NCBI GenBank assembly: GCA_011634665.1
Contig: WAEK01000001.1
Location: forward strand, 2,664,001 to 2,728,000
Direction of reading: 5' to 3'
DNA: 64,000 nucleotides
Source of the DNA: Mortierella sp. BCC40632
Taxonomy: Eukaryota; Mortierellomycota; Mortierellomycetes; Mortierellales; Mortierellaceae
Shown: positions 1 to 12,016 of the stretch, one piece after another
Position numbering within the stretch: the first letter of the stretch is position 1
Layout: every line of letters starts with the position of its first letter
Notes under the pieces: model-generated
What the model was told of the DNA's origin: nothing
What the model saw: only the letters and a program-made list of their open reading frames with translations
Database searches by the model: none
Translations under genes and position numbers: made by a program

Positions 1-345
1 GCAATAGTATCAGTGGAAGTCTTCATAATGGATCAAGTGAGAAACTCTTTTCAACAAGCAATATGTCGAGTCCAATGACACCCGATCACAAGATTCATCA
101 TCTGAATAGTGCTGTTGCTGCAGCGGCCACAGTTCCTCATCATCACTATTTGACTTCGCCCACGATGCCCAGGAACAATTACTCAAGTCTGGATGCCAAG
201 GTCATGTATAAGGAAATGTCTCAGGGTCACTCGACAGAGGATGTGTGGCAGGACCTCTGTATCAAAGTTCTGACTCTCTTTAACGGACAAGGATTGACAG
301 GAGCTATTGAAGACTTAAACGATTTGGTTCGGTACGATTTATATT

Positions 346-402
<57 letters not shown>

Positions 403-1476
403 CTAGTGTGTTGCTAGCCTCTCCCGATCCTAATTCTCTCCCTCCCTCCTGACAGTCGTTGCCTTGCCACAAGGAGTCCAAGCGCACTTTGTGATGAAGT
501 GGGAGAACTCTTGGAGAACGGTATGCTGACCCTGAATGCTAAACTCACAGATGTCCCAGATGAGAAGCTCGTTTCGCGCTTAGTCGAACTGTGGTCCTTC
601 TTCTTTGGAACCGTCCTCCCCTACTTTGAAGGAGTCTTTTTGCCCTTGCAGGTTGAACTTCGGTCAGGCAATACGCGGAGAGCGTCCAGGAAATCGTCGG
701 GTCGATCAGGAGGAGCAGGTGGGAATGGTGGCTCAGGCGGTGTGAGTAGTATCCTAACCACCATCAGTAATGGTGGCAGTGGTCTAGGTGGTGCATTTGC
801 CTTCGGAGGAAATGTTAGCACAAGCGGAGGCAGTGGTGGTGGTAGTGGTGGTGGTGGTGGAGGAGGAGGAGGAGGAGGAGGAGGAAACTCTGGACAGGAA
901 AATGCAATGAACACCATGAGTCCGAGGATGACATTGAGCCTAGACCGGAATAACGAGGACGTGGAACTCGAGAACATTCGGACTATGGCATTGGCAGCGT
1001 TCCGTGATAATGTGATTTTGCCCAAAACAACTCGACTCGAAGGTACCAATGAAATTGCCTTGATGCATGTTTCCGACTTTCTCTCTCTCTCTTTTTTTTT
1101 TCCCTATTCCTGACAGTGGCTGACTGCTCTATGCGCTTTTTTTTTTTTTTTTTGTTACATCGGTTCTCTAGAGGTATTTGCAAAGCTATTCGTGGATATT
1201 GATGCCTCAATCCCAGTGACGGATACAGCATCCAGGATGCTCCAAATGACCTCGATTCTCACCTCGATCCAGTCAAACGATGACGACCATAAATCGATGG
1301 AGAAGATCTCGAATCGACTCAAAGCCAGCTGGAAACAATTTACGCGACGTGGAAACCGAGGAGGGTTCGTTGGACTGGACAAGAAAATCACAGCGGCTCC
1401 TTCTTCTGCTACTGCGGCAGCAGCGATGTCCACAGCGACATCAGGACTGATGGCATCAGCAGTGCAGGCGCATTGA
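1..1476 (+). CDS. HbrB/Bit61 (PROTOR-like) TORC2 subunit, 5' truncated
   Basis: This is the 3' part of a gene for an HbrB-domain protein, the family of yeast Bit61/Bit2 and human PROTOR/PRR5, which are accessory subunits of TOR complex 2 at the plasma membrane. Exons are <3..331, 456..1042 and 1172..1476; all junctions are GT-AG and phase-consistent (about 406 residues visible). The frame is open to the window edge, so the true start lies outside. Family-typical patches are VWQDLCIKVLTLFNGQGL with IEDLNDLV, then LVELWSFFFGTVLPYFEGVFLPLQ, FRDNVILP, and after the last intron EVFAKLFVDIDASIPV. A loop of about 75 residues rich in Gly, Ser and Asn, including a long poly-Gly run (about 845-895), interrupts the domain, as low-complexity inserts do in fungal members. 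Intron 1 contains a 55-nt T run. Family assignment is firm; the role is from family knowledge. Confidence 0.85.
348..402. repeat. 55-nt uninterrupted T run inside intron 1 of the HbrB gene
   Basis: Positions 348-402 are all T. The run lies between the donor at 332 and the acceptor ending at 455, so it may act as an oversized polypyrimidine tract. It is the longest homopolymer in the window. Confidence 0.95.
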
Positions 1477-1894
1477 TGGCCATAGGAAATAGTATAGCCC
1501 AAATGACCATTGAAAGAGAAAATAACAGTGGATGGGGAGAGAGAGTTTTGATCCGCACATGCTCGTGTCAATGTAACAAGTTGATTGTATGGAAGAAGAA
1601 GAAAAGAAAAAAAAAACTTGAGGAGCGCGTGCTTCTCTATCTTTGAGAATCATCTCGGTGAACTGATTTGCGTCCGTTTGGCATTTACATTCTTGTCGTT
1701 TTTCCTCTTTGTTTCTGTCCAGCGCAAAGTCTTCTACTTTTACTCCCTACTCTTGGTCTATCAAGACTTGTTTCAATAACCTCCTATTCTACTTCTCCAT
1801 TTCCATTGTCCTCAAGACACGCACGAAACAGCCAACTGTTTTTGGTCAGCAAAAACAAAAAGAGAATAAAAAAACGTCAGCCAAGTACTTAAAA
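1477..1894. other. Spacer between HbrB gene and promethin-like gene
   Basis: This 418-bp spacer holds the 3' UTR of the HbrB gene and the presumed promoter and 5' UTR of the next gene. It is pyrimidine-rich around 1690-1800. I see no clear TATA box and no conserved reading frame. Confidence 0.6.
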
Positions 1895-2722
1895 ATGGAA
1901 GGCCCACCTTTCAGTACTTTCGCACCAGGAGCTGCGGAAACTGCGTCAAGTGCAACACAGCGCGCCAAGTCAGTCGTGACTAGAGTGAAAGGCTCAGGTC
2001 CTGTCCAGAACTATGTGCTTCCGTCGTTTCGTTATGGACAACAAAAGTATCGTCAGAGTCCCGTGTCGATCAAAGTGGGCTTGATGAGCTTTGGAGTGAT
2101 GAGCGCAGTCCCACTGGCTTGCTTTCTGGGGTTTATGTCCCTTGTCACCTTTGGTTGTCTGGCTGTTGCAGGAATAGGTATCACCGTAGTTGAGGTAAGT
2201 AAGAGGCGGCAATGTGCCGTATACTTTTGTTTCATTTATTCCCCGCACACAGAAAGAAAAAAAAAGTAAAAGAAGAAGAGGATCGTTATGCCTTTTACTC
2301 GATTTGCCAATAGTTATCTTGGGCGTTCTACACGTCTTGGTCCTCTCAAACAAAAAGAAAAGGGCCGCAGCCCTTTGGCCCCTTTATTTTAACCCCTTCG
2401 ATATTTCTTGCTAACGTTCTGTCCGAAACCACGTTTTTTTTTCCTTTTTTTTCTCTCTCTCTCTCTCTCTCTCTTCAAACAGGGAGGATTTGCTGTCTTT
2501 GCCTCCACGTTTCTCTTGCCAGCCTTGGGCCTTGCACTCTTGGTCTCGAGCGGAGTGACTCTGCTCTCTTTTACGGTCTATGCATGCTATCTTGTTACCT
2601 GCTACATTGTTGGTGTCGTCCGGGGTCAGATCAAGAGATCGGAGCCTCAAAAGGCCATCGATCAGGGTCATGAAAGACTTGTGCATGCGGCCGAGTCTGC
2701 TGGTCCCAGTATCCGAGACTAA
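1895..2722 (+). CDS. Promethin/LDAF1-like lipid-droplet membrane protein
   Basis: This two-exon gene (1895..2194, 2483..2722) encodes a 179-residue protein. The donor GTAAGT follows codon 100 and the acceptor CAG precedes a Gly-Gly codon pair, both in phase 0. The protein has a soluble N-terminus of about 65 residues, four closely packed hydrophobic segments (about residues 66-85, 88-99, 101-123, 124-146) rich in Gly, Ala, Val and Leu, and a basic/polar tail. This compact double hairpin resembles promethin (LDAF1/TMEM159, yeast LDO proteins), which marks ER sites of lipid-droplet formation with seipin. The assignment rests on architecture and length rather than a signature motif; another reticulon-like or tetra-spanning ER protein is possible. 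The 288-bp intron ends in a (CT)n tract. Confidence 0.6.
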
Positions 2723-3448
2723 GGAACCCTAACCTTCTTGAAAAAAAAAAAAAAAAAAAAAAGAAAAGGTAGGGTCTCCTAGAACCGAACACTTTCAAAA
2801 AAAAAAAAAAAAGAGTGAGAGTGAGTGAGAGCAGCAGCACGGACAATAGGATGACAGAATCACATCCATGATAGCACACCGATTGCAAATCACATTTGGA
2901 TAGGGGGTGGCCTTTTTTCTTTCTTGCTCTCTTTTCCCTTTCTCTTTCTTTTCTCTTTCTTTTCTCTTTTCTCAGCCCGAGTCTTTTTGTTCCTTATCCT
3001 CAATAAACAAGAAAGACCCCAACATGGCATTTTACTCTCACAGGGACAGGGGATCTGGACCGTTGCAAAAGAACCAAGAAAGCTTCCAGACTATTTTTTT
3101 AGTAGTCTTGTGTGTGTCCACCAGAACACTGGAATCTTTGTTGCTGTGGCGATGAAAAAAAAACCGCGCCCGCCACTGCTGTAGCCTCACCCGTGCCTGA
3201 GCCCCATGTCTGCGCCCTGTGCCCACCCCCTACCCACCCCCTTTTTTTTTTCGTCACTGCAAAACCCCATCCCCCACCGACGACGCATCCATCCTCTTCA
3301 TTGTTGATCCGAATCGTCGTTTATCCACTCGGGAAAGAGAAAGAGTGAGAAAGAGAGGGAAATAAGTTCTGTTTTCTTTTTTCCATACTTTACTCTCTCA
3401 TTCATCTCTCTCTTCATTTGTCACATTCTCTGCATCCCTTCCATTATA
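2723..3448. other. Spacer with poly-A and pyrimidine-rich tracts
   Basis: This stretch contains two A-runs (about 2741-2762 and 2797-2812), an AATAAA-type hexamer near 3001 that could serve 3' processing of the upstream gene, and a pyrimidine-rich promoter-like segment leading to the next start codon. No credible gene was seen. Confidence 0.5.
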
Positions 3449-5129
3449 ATGTCCACCGTCCGTCTACGAAAACTCGTCGGTCCAGGACTCGCCCTTGCTA
3501 TTGTCTGGATTCTCTTTCGCCTCGCTGCATCCCTATCACAACTCCAACACTCCTCGGACCTCTATCCCTCCCAAAAAACACATAACTCCTACCACCACCC
3601 ACCACCACCTCCTCGTCCTATCCAGATACCCGAGAAGGAAGACACACCCACAAATAATCTACCAGCGCCCAACTTTGATCATGTGCCAAGGCCAGTTACC
3701 AGCCTTGATCCCTCTGTCAAATATATCTCTTTTATGACCTACGCAGGACTCACCAACCAAGTAAGGATGAGCGTCTGTTCACTTTTTTTTTTTTAGTTGC
3801 TTCGCCCGAAAAAGGATCCAAATCCATCTTCCCATGAGCTAACGCTTTTTGTTAATGCTATTATTAATGCTGTGTGTTGTGTTGCTCTGTAACGAAAAAC
3901 AGTTTATGGCGCTAGAGAATGCAGCCTACCTCGCCAAAAGACTGAACAGGACACTCATCATCCCACCCATCACCACCAACTCACACGACGCCTACAACTC
4001 GAATCAACGTTGGTCTGATTATTATGACCTGAGTCGCTTCACTGCCACAACAGGAATCCCCGTGACCGAATGGAACGATGTTCGACCCCTCACCTCCGAA
4101 CAAGCAACTATTGGAAGAGAACAGGCTCGGATGGGTAAAAAAGTCTTTGCTCCTTGGGAACGGCTTGCGGAGGACCTGCCATGTCAAGTCATTTATGGGT
4201 TCGGAGATTCCGAAAACCTTCATACGACCGAATGGACTTTTTCTCGTCAGTTTCTCTTTCGACCTCAGTTTATTCGTCCACCCTCTCGGAAACCCTGGAC
4301 CAAAATCTATGATCGACCCACCATCCGAGTCCGAGACAACTCCAACATGGATGATATCGTGGTTATGGATGACCTTGTGGATCGATACCAGGATGTAAAT
4401 GACCCTCTCTTGTTCCTGAGCCATACCTTCAAGCTCAAAGATCCCTTCAACAACAACCGTATCTGGGAAGAGGTTGGGCAACATTTTTATTTCGTACCAA
4501 AGGTCATGGACTATGCTCGACAATTGATCCAGCACCGTGTACCAGGTGCTGCCTCATCTCGAACATCTGCATCCGAGAAAGAGACGACGACGACGACTGA
4601 CAGCACCACCGCGACGGACAAGGAGAACCAAGTTGGAGAATCAAAGACACCTCTAGGAAGATACATTGCACTGCATATCCGACGAGGTGACATTGGTCAG
4701 AAATGCCGTCCTTCTAGCAATGGCAACCAGAGCACCGACATGGATGAAGATGAAGCTCTCATGATGCGTTGTATCACACCTTTGGGTCATTTCTCCGAGG
4801 CCGTAGAAAAAGCACGGACCCAGGCTGGAGGAGAGAAACTAGCCGTGATCGTGACGACGGATTCGCGTGCGAGTGAAGATCATGTCACGATTGCAAGACT
4901 AGGTTGGCGAAGATTGAACCATGCTATCTACACGACTGAGGACGAATTGGGGATCTTTGGACCGGCCATGGTCGATGCAGCCATCTTGGCGAATGCAGAG
5001 TATTTTGTAGGGACGTATAAGAGTACGATGACCAAGATTGCTGCAGAACGGCAACGAAGTTGGTTCGGTCGTGAACCAATCTATCCAAGGACTAAGCCTC
5101 TCTGGGCACCCTCTCATGGGTCAAAGTGA
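3449..5129 (+). CDS. GDP-fucose O-fucosyltransferase-family protein, type II membrane
   Basis: Exons are 3449..3760 and 3903..5129 (donor GTAAGG, acceptor CAG, phase 0; 512 aa). The N-terminus has a short basic cytosolic piece and one hydrophobic anchor (LALAIVWILFRLAASL), followed by a Pro/His-rich stem, the layout of a Golgi type II glycosyltransferase. The catalytic region has the family pattern YAGLTNQ joined across the intron to FMALENAAYLAKRLNRTLIIPP, and later LGRYIALHIRRGDI, the R-x-x-G-D GDP-fucose-binding motif of O-fucosyltransferases (PF10250). The intron falls exactly inside the conserved N-Q/F-x-A-L-E block, which supports the join. An acidic, Thr-rich insert (about residues 345-375) precedes the HIRRGD motif. 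The acceptor protein cannot be deduced. Confidence 0.85.
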
Positions 5130-5166
5130 TTTCTGGATGATCTGCTCTGGCTGGGACATTGTGACC

Positions 5167-5211
<45 letters not shown>

Positions 5212-6089
5212 TTGTTAATAGCTATTTAGTAAATATAAACCCTCGACCATTCATCATCTCAAGCATGTGAAATCTCTTTTGAAGCTTGTTTAAGGGGTTG
5301 TAGTAAAGGCCACCTGTTGGTCCAGTGCGAGTCGAATTCATTCCAGCGTCTAGGAGCAAGGGAAGTGTGTGTGAGAGAAGAGAGAGGTTAGAGAAGTGAG
5401 AAAAGAGGAAAAAGAAAAGAAAGAAGAAAAAAAAATAATAAAAGAGATACCCTTCAGTAAGGAAAGAGTCCGAAGAGATTGAAAGCAAAAAAGGATGACC
5501 AAGGACGACAGAGATGACTAAGTTGAGAAAGGCGGTGTATGCTGGCACAAAAGGGTTCAAGTGGTGAAAGGTGACGAATGGGGAACAAGGTAAAGCATGA
5601 CCCGTTGTTGGATAATGCGCAAAGGGCGTTGCTCTCCGGTCAATGACAGAGATGGTGGTCAGCGTTAAGAGTGAAAAGAGAGGAGATGTGTAGACGTGTG
5701 TTTGTGTATATGTGTGAATGACCCTCTTTTTTTTCCTGCCCTGTTCGAAAAGGACAAAGACCCGGCTGAAAGTAACAAAAAGGTCCAGCCTTAAAAGGAG
5801 ACGGAGGCAGGAGCCCGGGGGGAGGGGGCTTCCCTCTTTACCATTCTCTCTTTTCTCTTTCTCTCCACTCTTCTTCTTTTACTTCCTCTTTTTTTCTTTT
5901 TTCTTATCTTCTCTCCACTCTCTTTTACGAACCTCAAAGGACTAAAAAAAACAAAAAACAAAAAAGGACTCTCGATACTCGCCCCTATCCAGCCTCTCCT
6001 TCTTCTTCGCAGGACAACCACGACCAGGACTTGTGGAATACAGGATCCCTCTCAAGACCATAGGGCCGACAAATAGACGCAAATTCAAC
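5130..6089. other. Spacer between fucosyltransferase and carrier genes
   Basis: A (TC)n tract (about 5170-5208) follows the stop codon. The middle (5220-5720) has balanced composition with an open frame on the minus strand but no recognisable protein. The last 250 bp are pyrimidine-rich and look like promoter and leader for the carrier gene. Confidence 0.5.
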
Positions 6090-6249
6090 ATGGCATCCAG
6101 AGACAAAAAGTCGCCTTTGACCAACCTGATCGCTGGAGGCACTGCAGGGTTCATGGAAGCTCTGATCTGTCATCCTCTCGATACCATCAAAGTCCGAATG
6201 CAGCTCGCAAAGAACGTCTCCAAGGGTGCTGCTGTAAGCTTTTGAACTC

Positions 6250-6282
<33 letters not shown>

Positions 6283-7760
6283 CTTCTGTGCTCTCCTTCC
6301 TTCCTTCTCTTTCGTTCTCTTGGGCTCTTGGTTCCTGCGTGAGGAACTCTGGAGAGATACACAGAGGACTGATGTAGACAATGTCGGGATCAGCGGATGC
6401 AAAAGAAAAAAGAAGCTACATCATGATGACGGAGTGCGTGCATTGCATTACACAAGACTCCTTATTAAGCTCATGGCGGCCGAGATGAGTTTAACCACAT
6501 GGAGAGATGGCTGCCGAATTACATGTCGGCTGGGAGTGCATCCCAGCGGCCAACTCTCTCCCCGTCAGACTTGTGGACGGACCGAACAATAGTTTAAAGT
6601 GTCCAAAAAGAAAGGGAGACAAGAAGAAGAAAGAAAAGGTGTCCAACAGGGGGGAAAGGGGGAAACAGCGACACCTGGTCGCTACACAAGGGAATGAAGA
6701 TACGGTGCCATTGAGAGACTAATGCGCACCTCTCCCCTTTTTGGTGCGCTTCTCCCAAAAATACATAATTCTCAATCTACGTCAATGATCTCTACTAGAG
6801 CAGCGCCAACCTTTCGTTCGTCGGCGTTGGCCTCAAGATTGTCCGGAAAGAATCACCTCTAGCATTGTATAAGGGTCTTGGCGCAGTGACGGCGGGTATC
6901 GTTCCCAAGATGGCGATCCGATTCACGACCTTTCAGTTCTACAAGGATCTCATGATTGACAAGGACGGCACCCCTTGGAAACTGAATAACCTGTGGGGTA
7001 AGGCCCTTTCTCTCTCTCTTTCTCATTTTCTCTCTCCTTGCTTCACTCCTCCTCTTCGTGCGAGTCTCTCTCTCTTCTCCTCACTGCAAGAAAGAAAGTA
7101 AAAAGATCACCGATCTGACCCGAACAATTATTTATTACTTTTTTCTTCTCCTTAGCTGGACTCCTCGCCGGAATCACTGAAGCTGTGCTGGTAGTCACCC
7201 CGATGGATGTGGTCAAGATCCGTCTACAGGCCCAGCGTCACTCAATGGCTGATCCTCTCGACATCCCAAAGTACCGCAATGCGGCCCATTGTGCCTACAC
7301 TATCATTCGTGAAGAGGGCTTTTCTGCATTGTACCGCGGTGTGGGTTTGACTTCGCTCCGTCAGGCGACCAACCAGGCGGCCAACTTTCCGACCTACCAT
7401 TTTTTGAAAGGATACCTCCAACGCACCCAAGATATTACGGAACTCCCAGGATACCAATCAGCCGTGATCGGCTTCATCTCGGGTGCCATGGGACCCTTGG
7501 TGAACAACCCGATCGACATTGTAAAGACGCGTATCCAAAAGACACCCAACCCGGAGGGTCTCAGTGGCTGGAACCGGTTTGTTGAGGTCAATGGTGCGAT
7601 CCTCAAGAACGAAGGTTGGAGAGCATTCTATAAGGGTGTCACGCCTCGTGTCTTGCGTGTCGCCCCTGGTCAGGCAGTGACATTTGCAGTCTACGAACGC
7701 GTTGCTAGCTGGTTGGATAACAACTCGGACAAGTTTAAACTAACAGTGGCGGCGAAGTAG
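6090..7760 (+). CDS. SFC1: Mitochondrial succinate/fumarate carrier
   Basis: Exons 6090..6233, 6799..6997 and 7156..7760 join in phase (0, then 1) to give 315 residues, the normal size for a mitochondrial carrier. Three repeats each carry the carrier signature: HPLDTIKVRMQ, TPMDVVKIRLQ and NPIDIVKTRIQ. The context matches yeast Sfc1/Acr1 closely (LYKGLGAV...IPKMAIRF, AGITEAVLVV, RQATNQ.ANF, RVLRVAPGQAVTF). Sfc1 exchanges cytosolic succinate for mitochondrial fumarate across the inner membrane and connects the glyoxylate cycle to gluconeogenesis during growth on acetate or fatty acids. Intron 1 (565 bp) is unusually long and has a T-run just after its donor. An in-frame ATG at 6033 could extend the protein by 19 residues, but 6090 matches the family N-terminus better. 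Confidence 0.93.
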
Positions 7761-8856
7761 TTCCGTTCAGAGCAAGGGGTAAATCCTCAAGACCTTTTTT
7801 TTTTTTTTTTTTCTCCGCAATCTAGCCGAATAGCCTACTCTTTTCTAAATATTTTTTTTTTTTTTTTTTTGCCGAGAGTAAGTAAAAAAAAAAAAAAAAT
7901 TAGTGTTCCATCCTTCGCCGCGTTCTTTCCAGCTATTGCTACCATCGCTATCATACCATTCGCCATTGTTGTTGGAGCTACACACGCTAGGCTTTTCTAT
8001 CGTGGTTCTTCTATCGAGGACGAACCGCAAAAAAAAAAAAAAAAAAAATAAGAGATAAAACTAAAAGCGGGGAATTGACTTGCTGACAAACCCAAGCCAA
8101 AAGGCAGAACAAAAAAAAAAGTGAAGTGCCCAATGAAGAACAGGGGAACTCAGCCCATTGACTTGGTGGACGTCTTGACGGTTTCTCCGATCAATTGCGA
8201 ACTGCGGGGAGGAGGGGAAGCCAAAAGTGAACGTATTTGTTATGAAGACAGTGGGTTCACAGGGATGGTCTCTTCTTCAATTGGCAAAACCGAAAAAGAT
8301 TGCGGGCAGAACATGGACAAAGGAGTGTAGGCAAAGTTGGATTAGTAAACACTCGATGGGCTCCTTCCTTCTTTGGCCCTTTTTTTTTTTTTTTTGGAAG
8401 AAAAGAAAAGAAAAAAAACGCGACGTCCGAGGTGGTTGGTCTAGAATGCTGCGGACTCGTTGCATCACTGTAAAGTAAGGGAGAACAAGCTCACACTGTG
8501 TTCGCAGCACTAGATTGACCATTCCACACTCCTAGGAAGAAGGAAACCCGCCTGAGATTAACCCTGAGGAGGAACGCGTACCAGACAACAGGCAAAGAAA
8601 AGGCAAAACTACGCGCCTGAGAGGTGTGATATGATGTGATGGGAAAAAAATCAAGGAAAAAAAGTTTATCAGTGACTTATCCGAGCCGTTATAAAAGCCG
8701 CCCCGTCGAATCGTACTCCTCTTTCTTTTCTTTCTCTCTCCATTCTTCCCAACCCAGCTCACTCCTCTCCCAAGCCATCCAAGTGCCTTCAAGCTCCCTC
8801 AAGCACGCCCTCTCTCTCCCTCAAGTAAACCCTCAGGAAACACGCGAAAATTTATT
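7761..8856. other. Spacer with homopolymer runs and promoter of the hydrolase gene
   Basis: This 1.1-kb stretch carries several T- and A-runs (about 7795-7812, 7852-7870, 7884-7899, 8030-8048, 8378-8395). Short open frames around 8121-8330 have no recognisable product. The last 170 bp hold a TATA box and a CT-rich leader. Confidence 0.5.
8690..8697 (+). promoter_or_regulatory. TATA box of dienelactone hydrolase-family gene
   Basis: TATAAAAG lies about 160 bp upstream of the ATG at 8857 and is followed by a C/T-rich leader. It is the best TATA match near this gene. Confidence 0.6.
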
Positions 8857-10057
8857 ATGGCTACTCTGGTCGACGCATGCTGCAACACCCCTCCCACTCA
8901 GGCCAAGTGGGAGGAGAAGGGCGAATACAAGCCCTTGAAGACAATCGATGGCTACGAGTACAGGACGTACCGTACTGGACCCAAGGACTCGAAGCGTGGT
9001 GTCGTTGCTATTTATGACATCTTTGGTTATCACCCCACTGGTCTCCAGTTTTTTGATGTAAGGAGCTAGTGTGGAGAGAATCATCTGCCAGGACATCTTC
9101 CTTTCTTCTCATCTGCGCGCCCCGTCCGCGCTCGTCGCGTCTCATGCTGATCACTAGTCGTTTCTTCATCCTCTTTTGAACCCATACTTGCTTACTACCT
9201 GAGTAGAGAATCGCCCAGTCGCATGGTGGCTTCCAGGTTTCTGTCCCCGACTTTTTCAAGGGCAGTGGTATTCCTGATGAAGTCTTTGGTAACCGTGATC
9301 GATTGATGGAGTGGATTGGCGCCAATGGTGACTATGAGAAGAACCACATCGGAACATTGGTCAAGGCTGCTGCAGCTCAACTTCGTGCCGAGGGATGCAC
9401 GTCCGTTTCAGTCTTTGGTCAATGCTGGGGCGCCTTGATGTCGGTGAAGGTAGTCTCGGAAGATGACAACCAGTTCTTGGCTGCAGGTGGTCCTCACCCT
9501 TCGTTTGTTACGATTGATGCCGTCAAGAATGTGAAGGCTCCCTTGATCCTTCTTGCCTCCAAGGATGAAGGCGACATGGTACGTGAATGGACGTGAGAAA
9601 AAAAAATTCAACAATCTCCCGCTTATCGGCAAGGACAGAAGGAACACGAGATCCCTCCGACTGCTGAAAGTTCGAGAAAAAAAAAAAAAAAAAAATCTAA
9701 TTGCTATGAACTGATCGGTCTCTCTCGCCCCATGTTTTGTGTTCGTAGGCTGCTGTGGTCGACTCGCTCAAGGACAAGAACTTTCCCGTCGAGTCCTTCC
9801 ACCAGCGATTCAACAACATGCATCACGGCTGGACTGGAGGTAAGCATTGTTACTTCAGTCTCCTTTTGAAAATTGCGACTGGTATCGGCTCATGGATGAA
9901 AATAAAGGCTCTTTTGTCCTCACCCGATGTTCCTCTTTGTGACGTTCGTTTTGATGTAGGCCGTGGCGACTGGACGATCCCTGAACAGTTGGAAGCCGGT
10001 CTTGAGGCCGTCGATCTCCTCGGCTCATACTTTGCCAAGGTTGCCAAGGATGTCTAG
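8857..10057 (+). CDS. Dienelactone hydrolase-family alpha/beta hydrolase
   Basis: Four exons (8857..9057, 9207..9578, 9749..9839, 9960..10057) join in phases 0, 0 and 1 to give 253 residues. The protein has the dienelactone hydrolase fold (PF01738): an early VVAIYDIFG strand, the nucleophile elbow VFGQCWGAL with Cys in place of Ser, an Asp in LASKDEGDM, and the catalytic His in NMHHGW. Cys-Asp-His is the triad expected for this family. There is no signal peptide, so it is probably cytosolic. Fungal members are broad esterases or carboxymethylenebutenolidase-like enzymes; the actual substrate cannot be inferred. Intron sizes (149, 170, 120 bp) are typical here, and intron 2 contains a poly-A run. 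Confidence 0.88.
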
Positions 10058-11095
10058 AGCAAGCTTTAAAGGCACCAGTACCATCATGTTACATATCCGT
10101 CATCGTTGAATAATCCCCTATCATTCGCCCCCCCCTTTTTATCTTTTTTTTTTTTTTTTTCACATCAGGATTGGAACGAACAGGAAAACACCAACACTTC
10201 CGTCATTGAGTCTGCACGTGAAGGAGAAAAAGGGGAAAAAAAAATCTTGTAAAAAAAAGATCTCGCTCAGCACCATCGTCGCATGACTTTTTTTTTTTTT
10301 TTGAAAAGCGGCTCTCGAAAAAAGGTTGGACAGAGTTGTGTACATGAACGGGAATGACGATGGCAGAGGGACCCTGGATATTTTTTCCTTGATCTTGAAC
10401 AGACGCTCTGGCCCTGAAAAGAAATATTAAAAAAAAAAAAAAGGTCATGGTTCTCTGACAATCTTGCGCAAAAAGTTGGACGCGGAAATCTTTCGTCGCA
10501 TCTAGTGCCTGTGCTAGTGTTAAAGCTAGAGAGACTTGGATGGACACTTTCCAAAGAGACAAAGGACCATTCGGCTAAAGGTCCGCCAACAAGAACTAGA
10601 TCAAAACCCCAGCACTTCCTGCCGTGCCTGACAAAAAAAAAAGAAAAAGAAAAATAGGCGTGGTTTTCATTCAGGAGAGAGCGCCTGTTGTTTACCACAG
10701 GGACAAGCCTGCTTGCATATTACAGAGGCCGCGCGTCGCTTACCTCTGAAAATCAGGTCCACCTGCTTTGCCCTATCTCTCCACCCCCTTTAAACAGTTG
10801 CATGGCAAAACATTCCTTCTATCTAACCCAATGCCAATAACCACCACCACCCAGGCATGGCCAGGGGACCTCGCTAGGGTAAGGATCAGCCGAGGCAAAG
10901 AAATATAGGGAACAAATGGGATTCTGCAGGCTCAGCATTGCAATAACCGTTAATTGAAGCCTCCGCGACCAACACCCTGTCGTGTTACCTTCGAAGGACC
11001 GTCTCCAAAGGTAGGGCCGACACTTTTGGGGCTACGACCACCGATGACGAACGAAGGGTCAGTGGTCATCCCGACTTTGTGGTCATAAGAAAGAA

Positions 11096-11128
<33 letters not shown>

Positions 11129-11640
11129 AAGTCCGCAACCGTCACCCTTGTCCTTGTCTCGTTGTCTCTCCCCACAGACAAAGCGGGCTGTGCGGCGTGC
11201 TCCAGCGCCGACGCTTTTTCCTTTCTGTGTTTTGGTTCTCTGACTATTTTTTTTTTTTTATAGGTGTCGGGCATTCGGTCATTCGCTCCATCGCTCTCTT
11301 TCACTTCATCCCGCTCACATTCCATTTTCTCTTTTTTTTTCCTCTCTCAATTTCTCTCTTTCTCTCTTTCTCTCTTCTCTCTCCGTCGCCCCATTGCTCT
11401 CCCATCTCGCTACATCTGCGTCGAGTTCATCTCATCTTCAGCACGGCCCCACTGATGGTCCTCTGCCCCATCTGCATCACAACAACATAGACGCATAGAA
11501 AGAAAAGAAGAAAGCATAGAAGCGACTCCTCTGCACTCTCCGCCCACCCCCCCCCCCTACTGTTTTTTTTTTTTTTTTTAAGAAAAAAAAACCGCTGTCG
11601 CCACCATCTTTTTCCACCCGCCTCATTCCATTCGATAACC
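10058..11640. other. 1.6-kb spacer upstream of the J-domain gene
   Basis: The spacer holds the hydrolase 3' UTR, T/A runs near 10146-10160, 10287-10302 and 10428-10442, a (GA)n tract at about 11092-11128 and CT-rich leader sequence before 11641. A 39-codon minus-strand frame at 10950-11069 is listed separately. Nothing else was recognised. Confidence 0.45.
10950..11069 (-). CDS. Hypothetical 39-aa Gly-rich small protein (candidate)
   Basis: A minus-strand frame beginning with ATG at 11069 encodes 39 residues. It stands out because it is the only stretch of the spacer without simple repeats, has balanced codon use, and ends with a Gly/Arg-rich tail (QGVGRGGFN). The same frame stays open upstream through a (CT)n tract, so it could instead be the last exon of a longer gene whose acceptor I could not place. 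The RGG-like end vaguely recalls small fungal proteins with repeated GRGG motifs, but this is not a family assignment. Confidence 0.2.
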   Translation of the reverse strand: MTTDPSFVIGGRSPKSVGPTFGDGPSKVTRQGVGRGGFN

Positions 11641-11984
11641 ATGGATCGCAATACGGTCCATTTCTATGAAATCTTGGGCGTGCCCAAGACTTCCACTCAG
11701 GACGAGATAAAGAAGGCCTACAGGTATTACTCTACTCAACCCAATAACACCTCAGCCTTTTCGGACACACTCGGCTTACAACTGCGCGGCAAAAAAAAAA
11801 AAAAAAAAATTCAACAAACGCACACACACCCACACACACAAAATCAACCGGGCCGACAGCCAAAGGCATCCGGAACATGGGAAATCTGGTCTTCCTCCCC
11901 ATCAGAAGAACGGCTGCCACCGTCTCAGGGACTTTTTTTTTCGGTTTTTATCTATCATACTCAGTCTCTTCTGTCCGTCTGTCC

Positions 11985-12016
<32 letters not shown>

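Noticed and set aside
5222..5740. Minus-strand open stretch downstream of the fucosyltransferase gene
   Set aside because: It runs into a (TTC/T)n tract, has no ATG start in a good context and no recognisable motif; a chance open frame.
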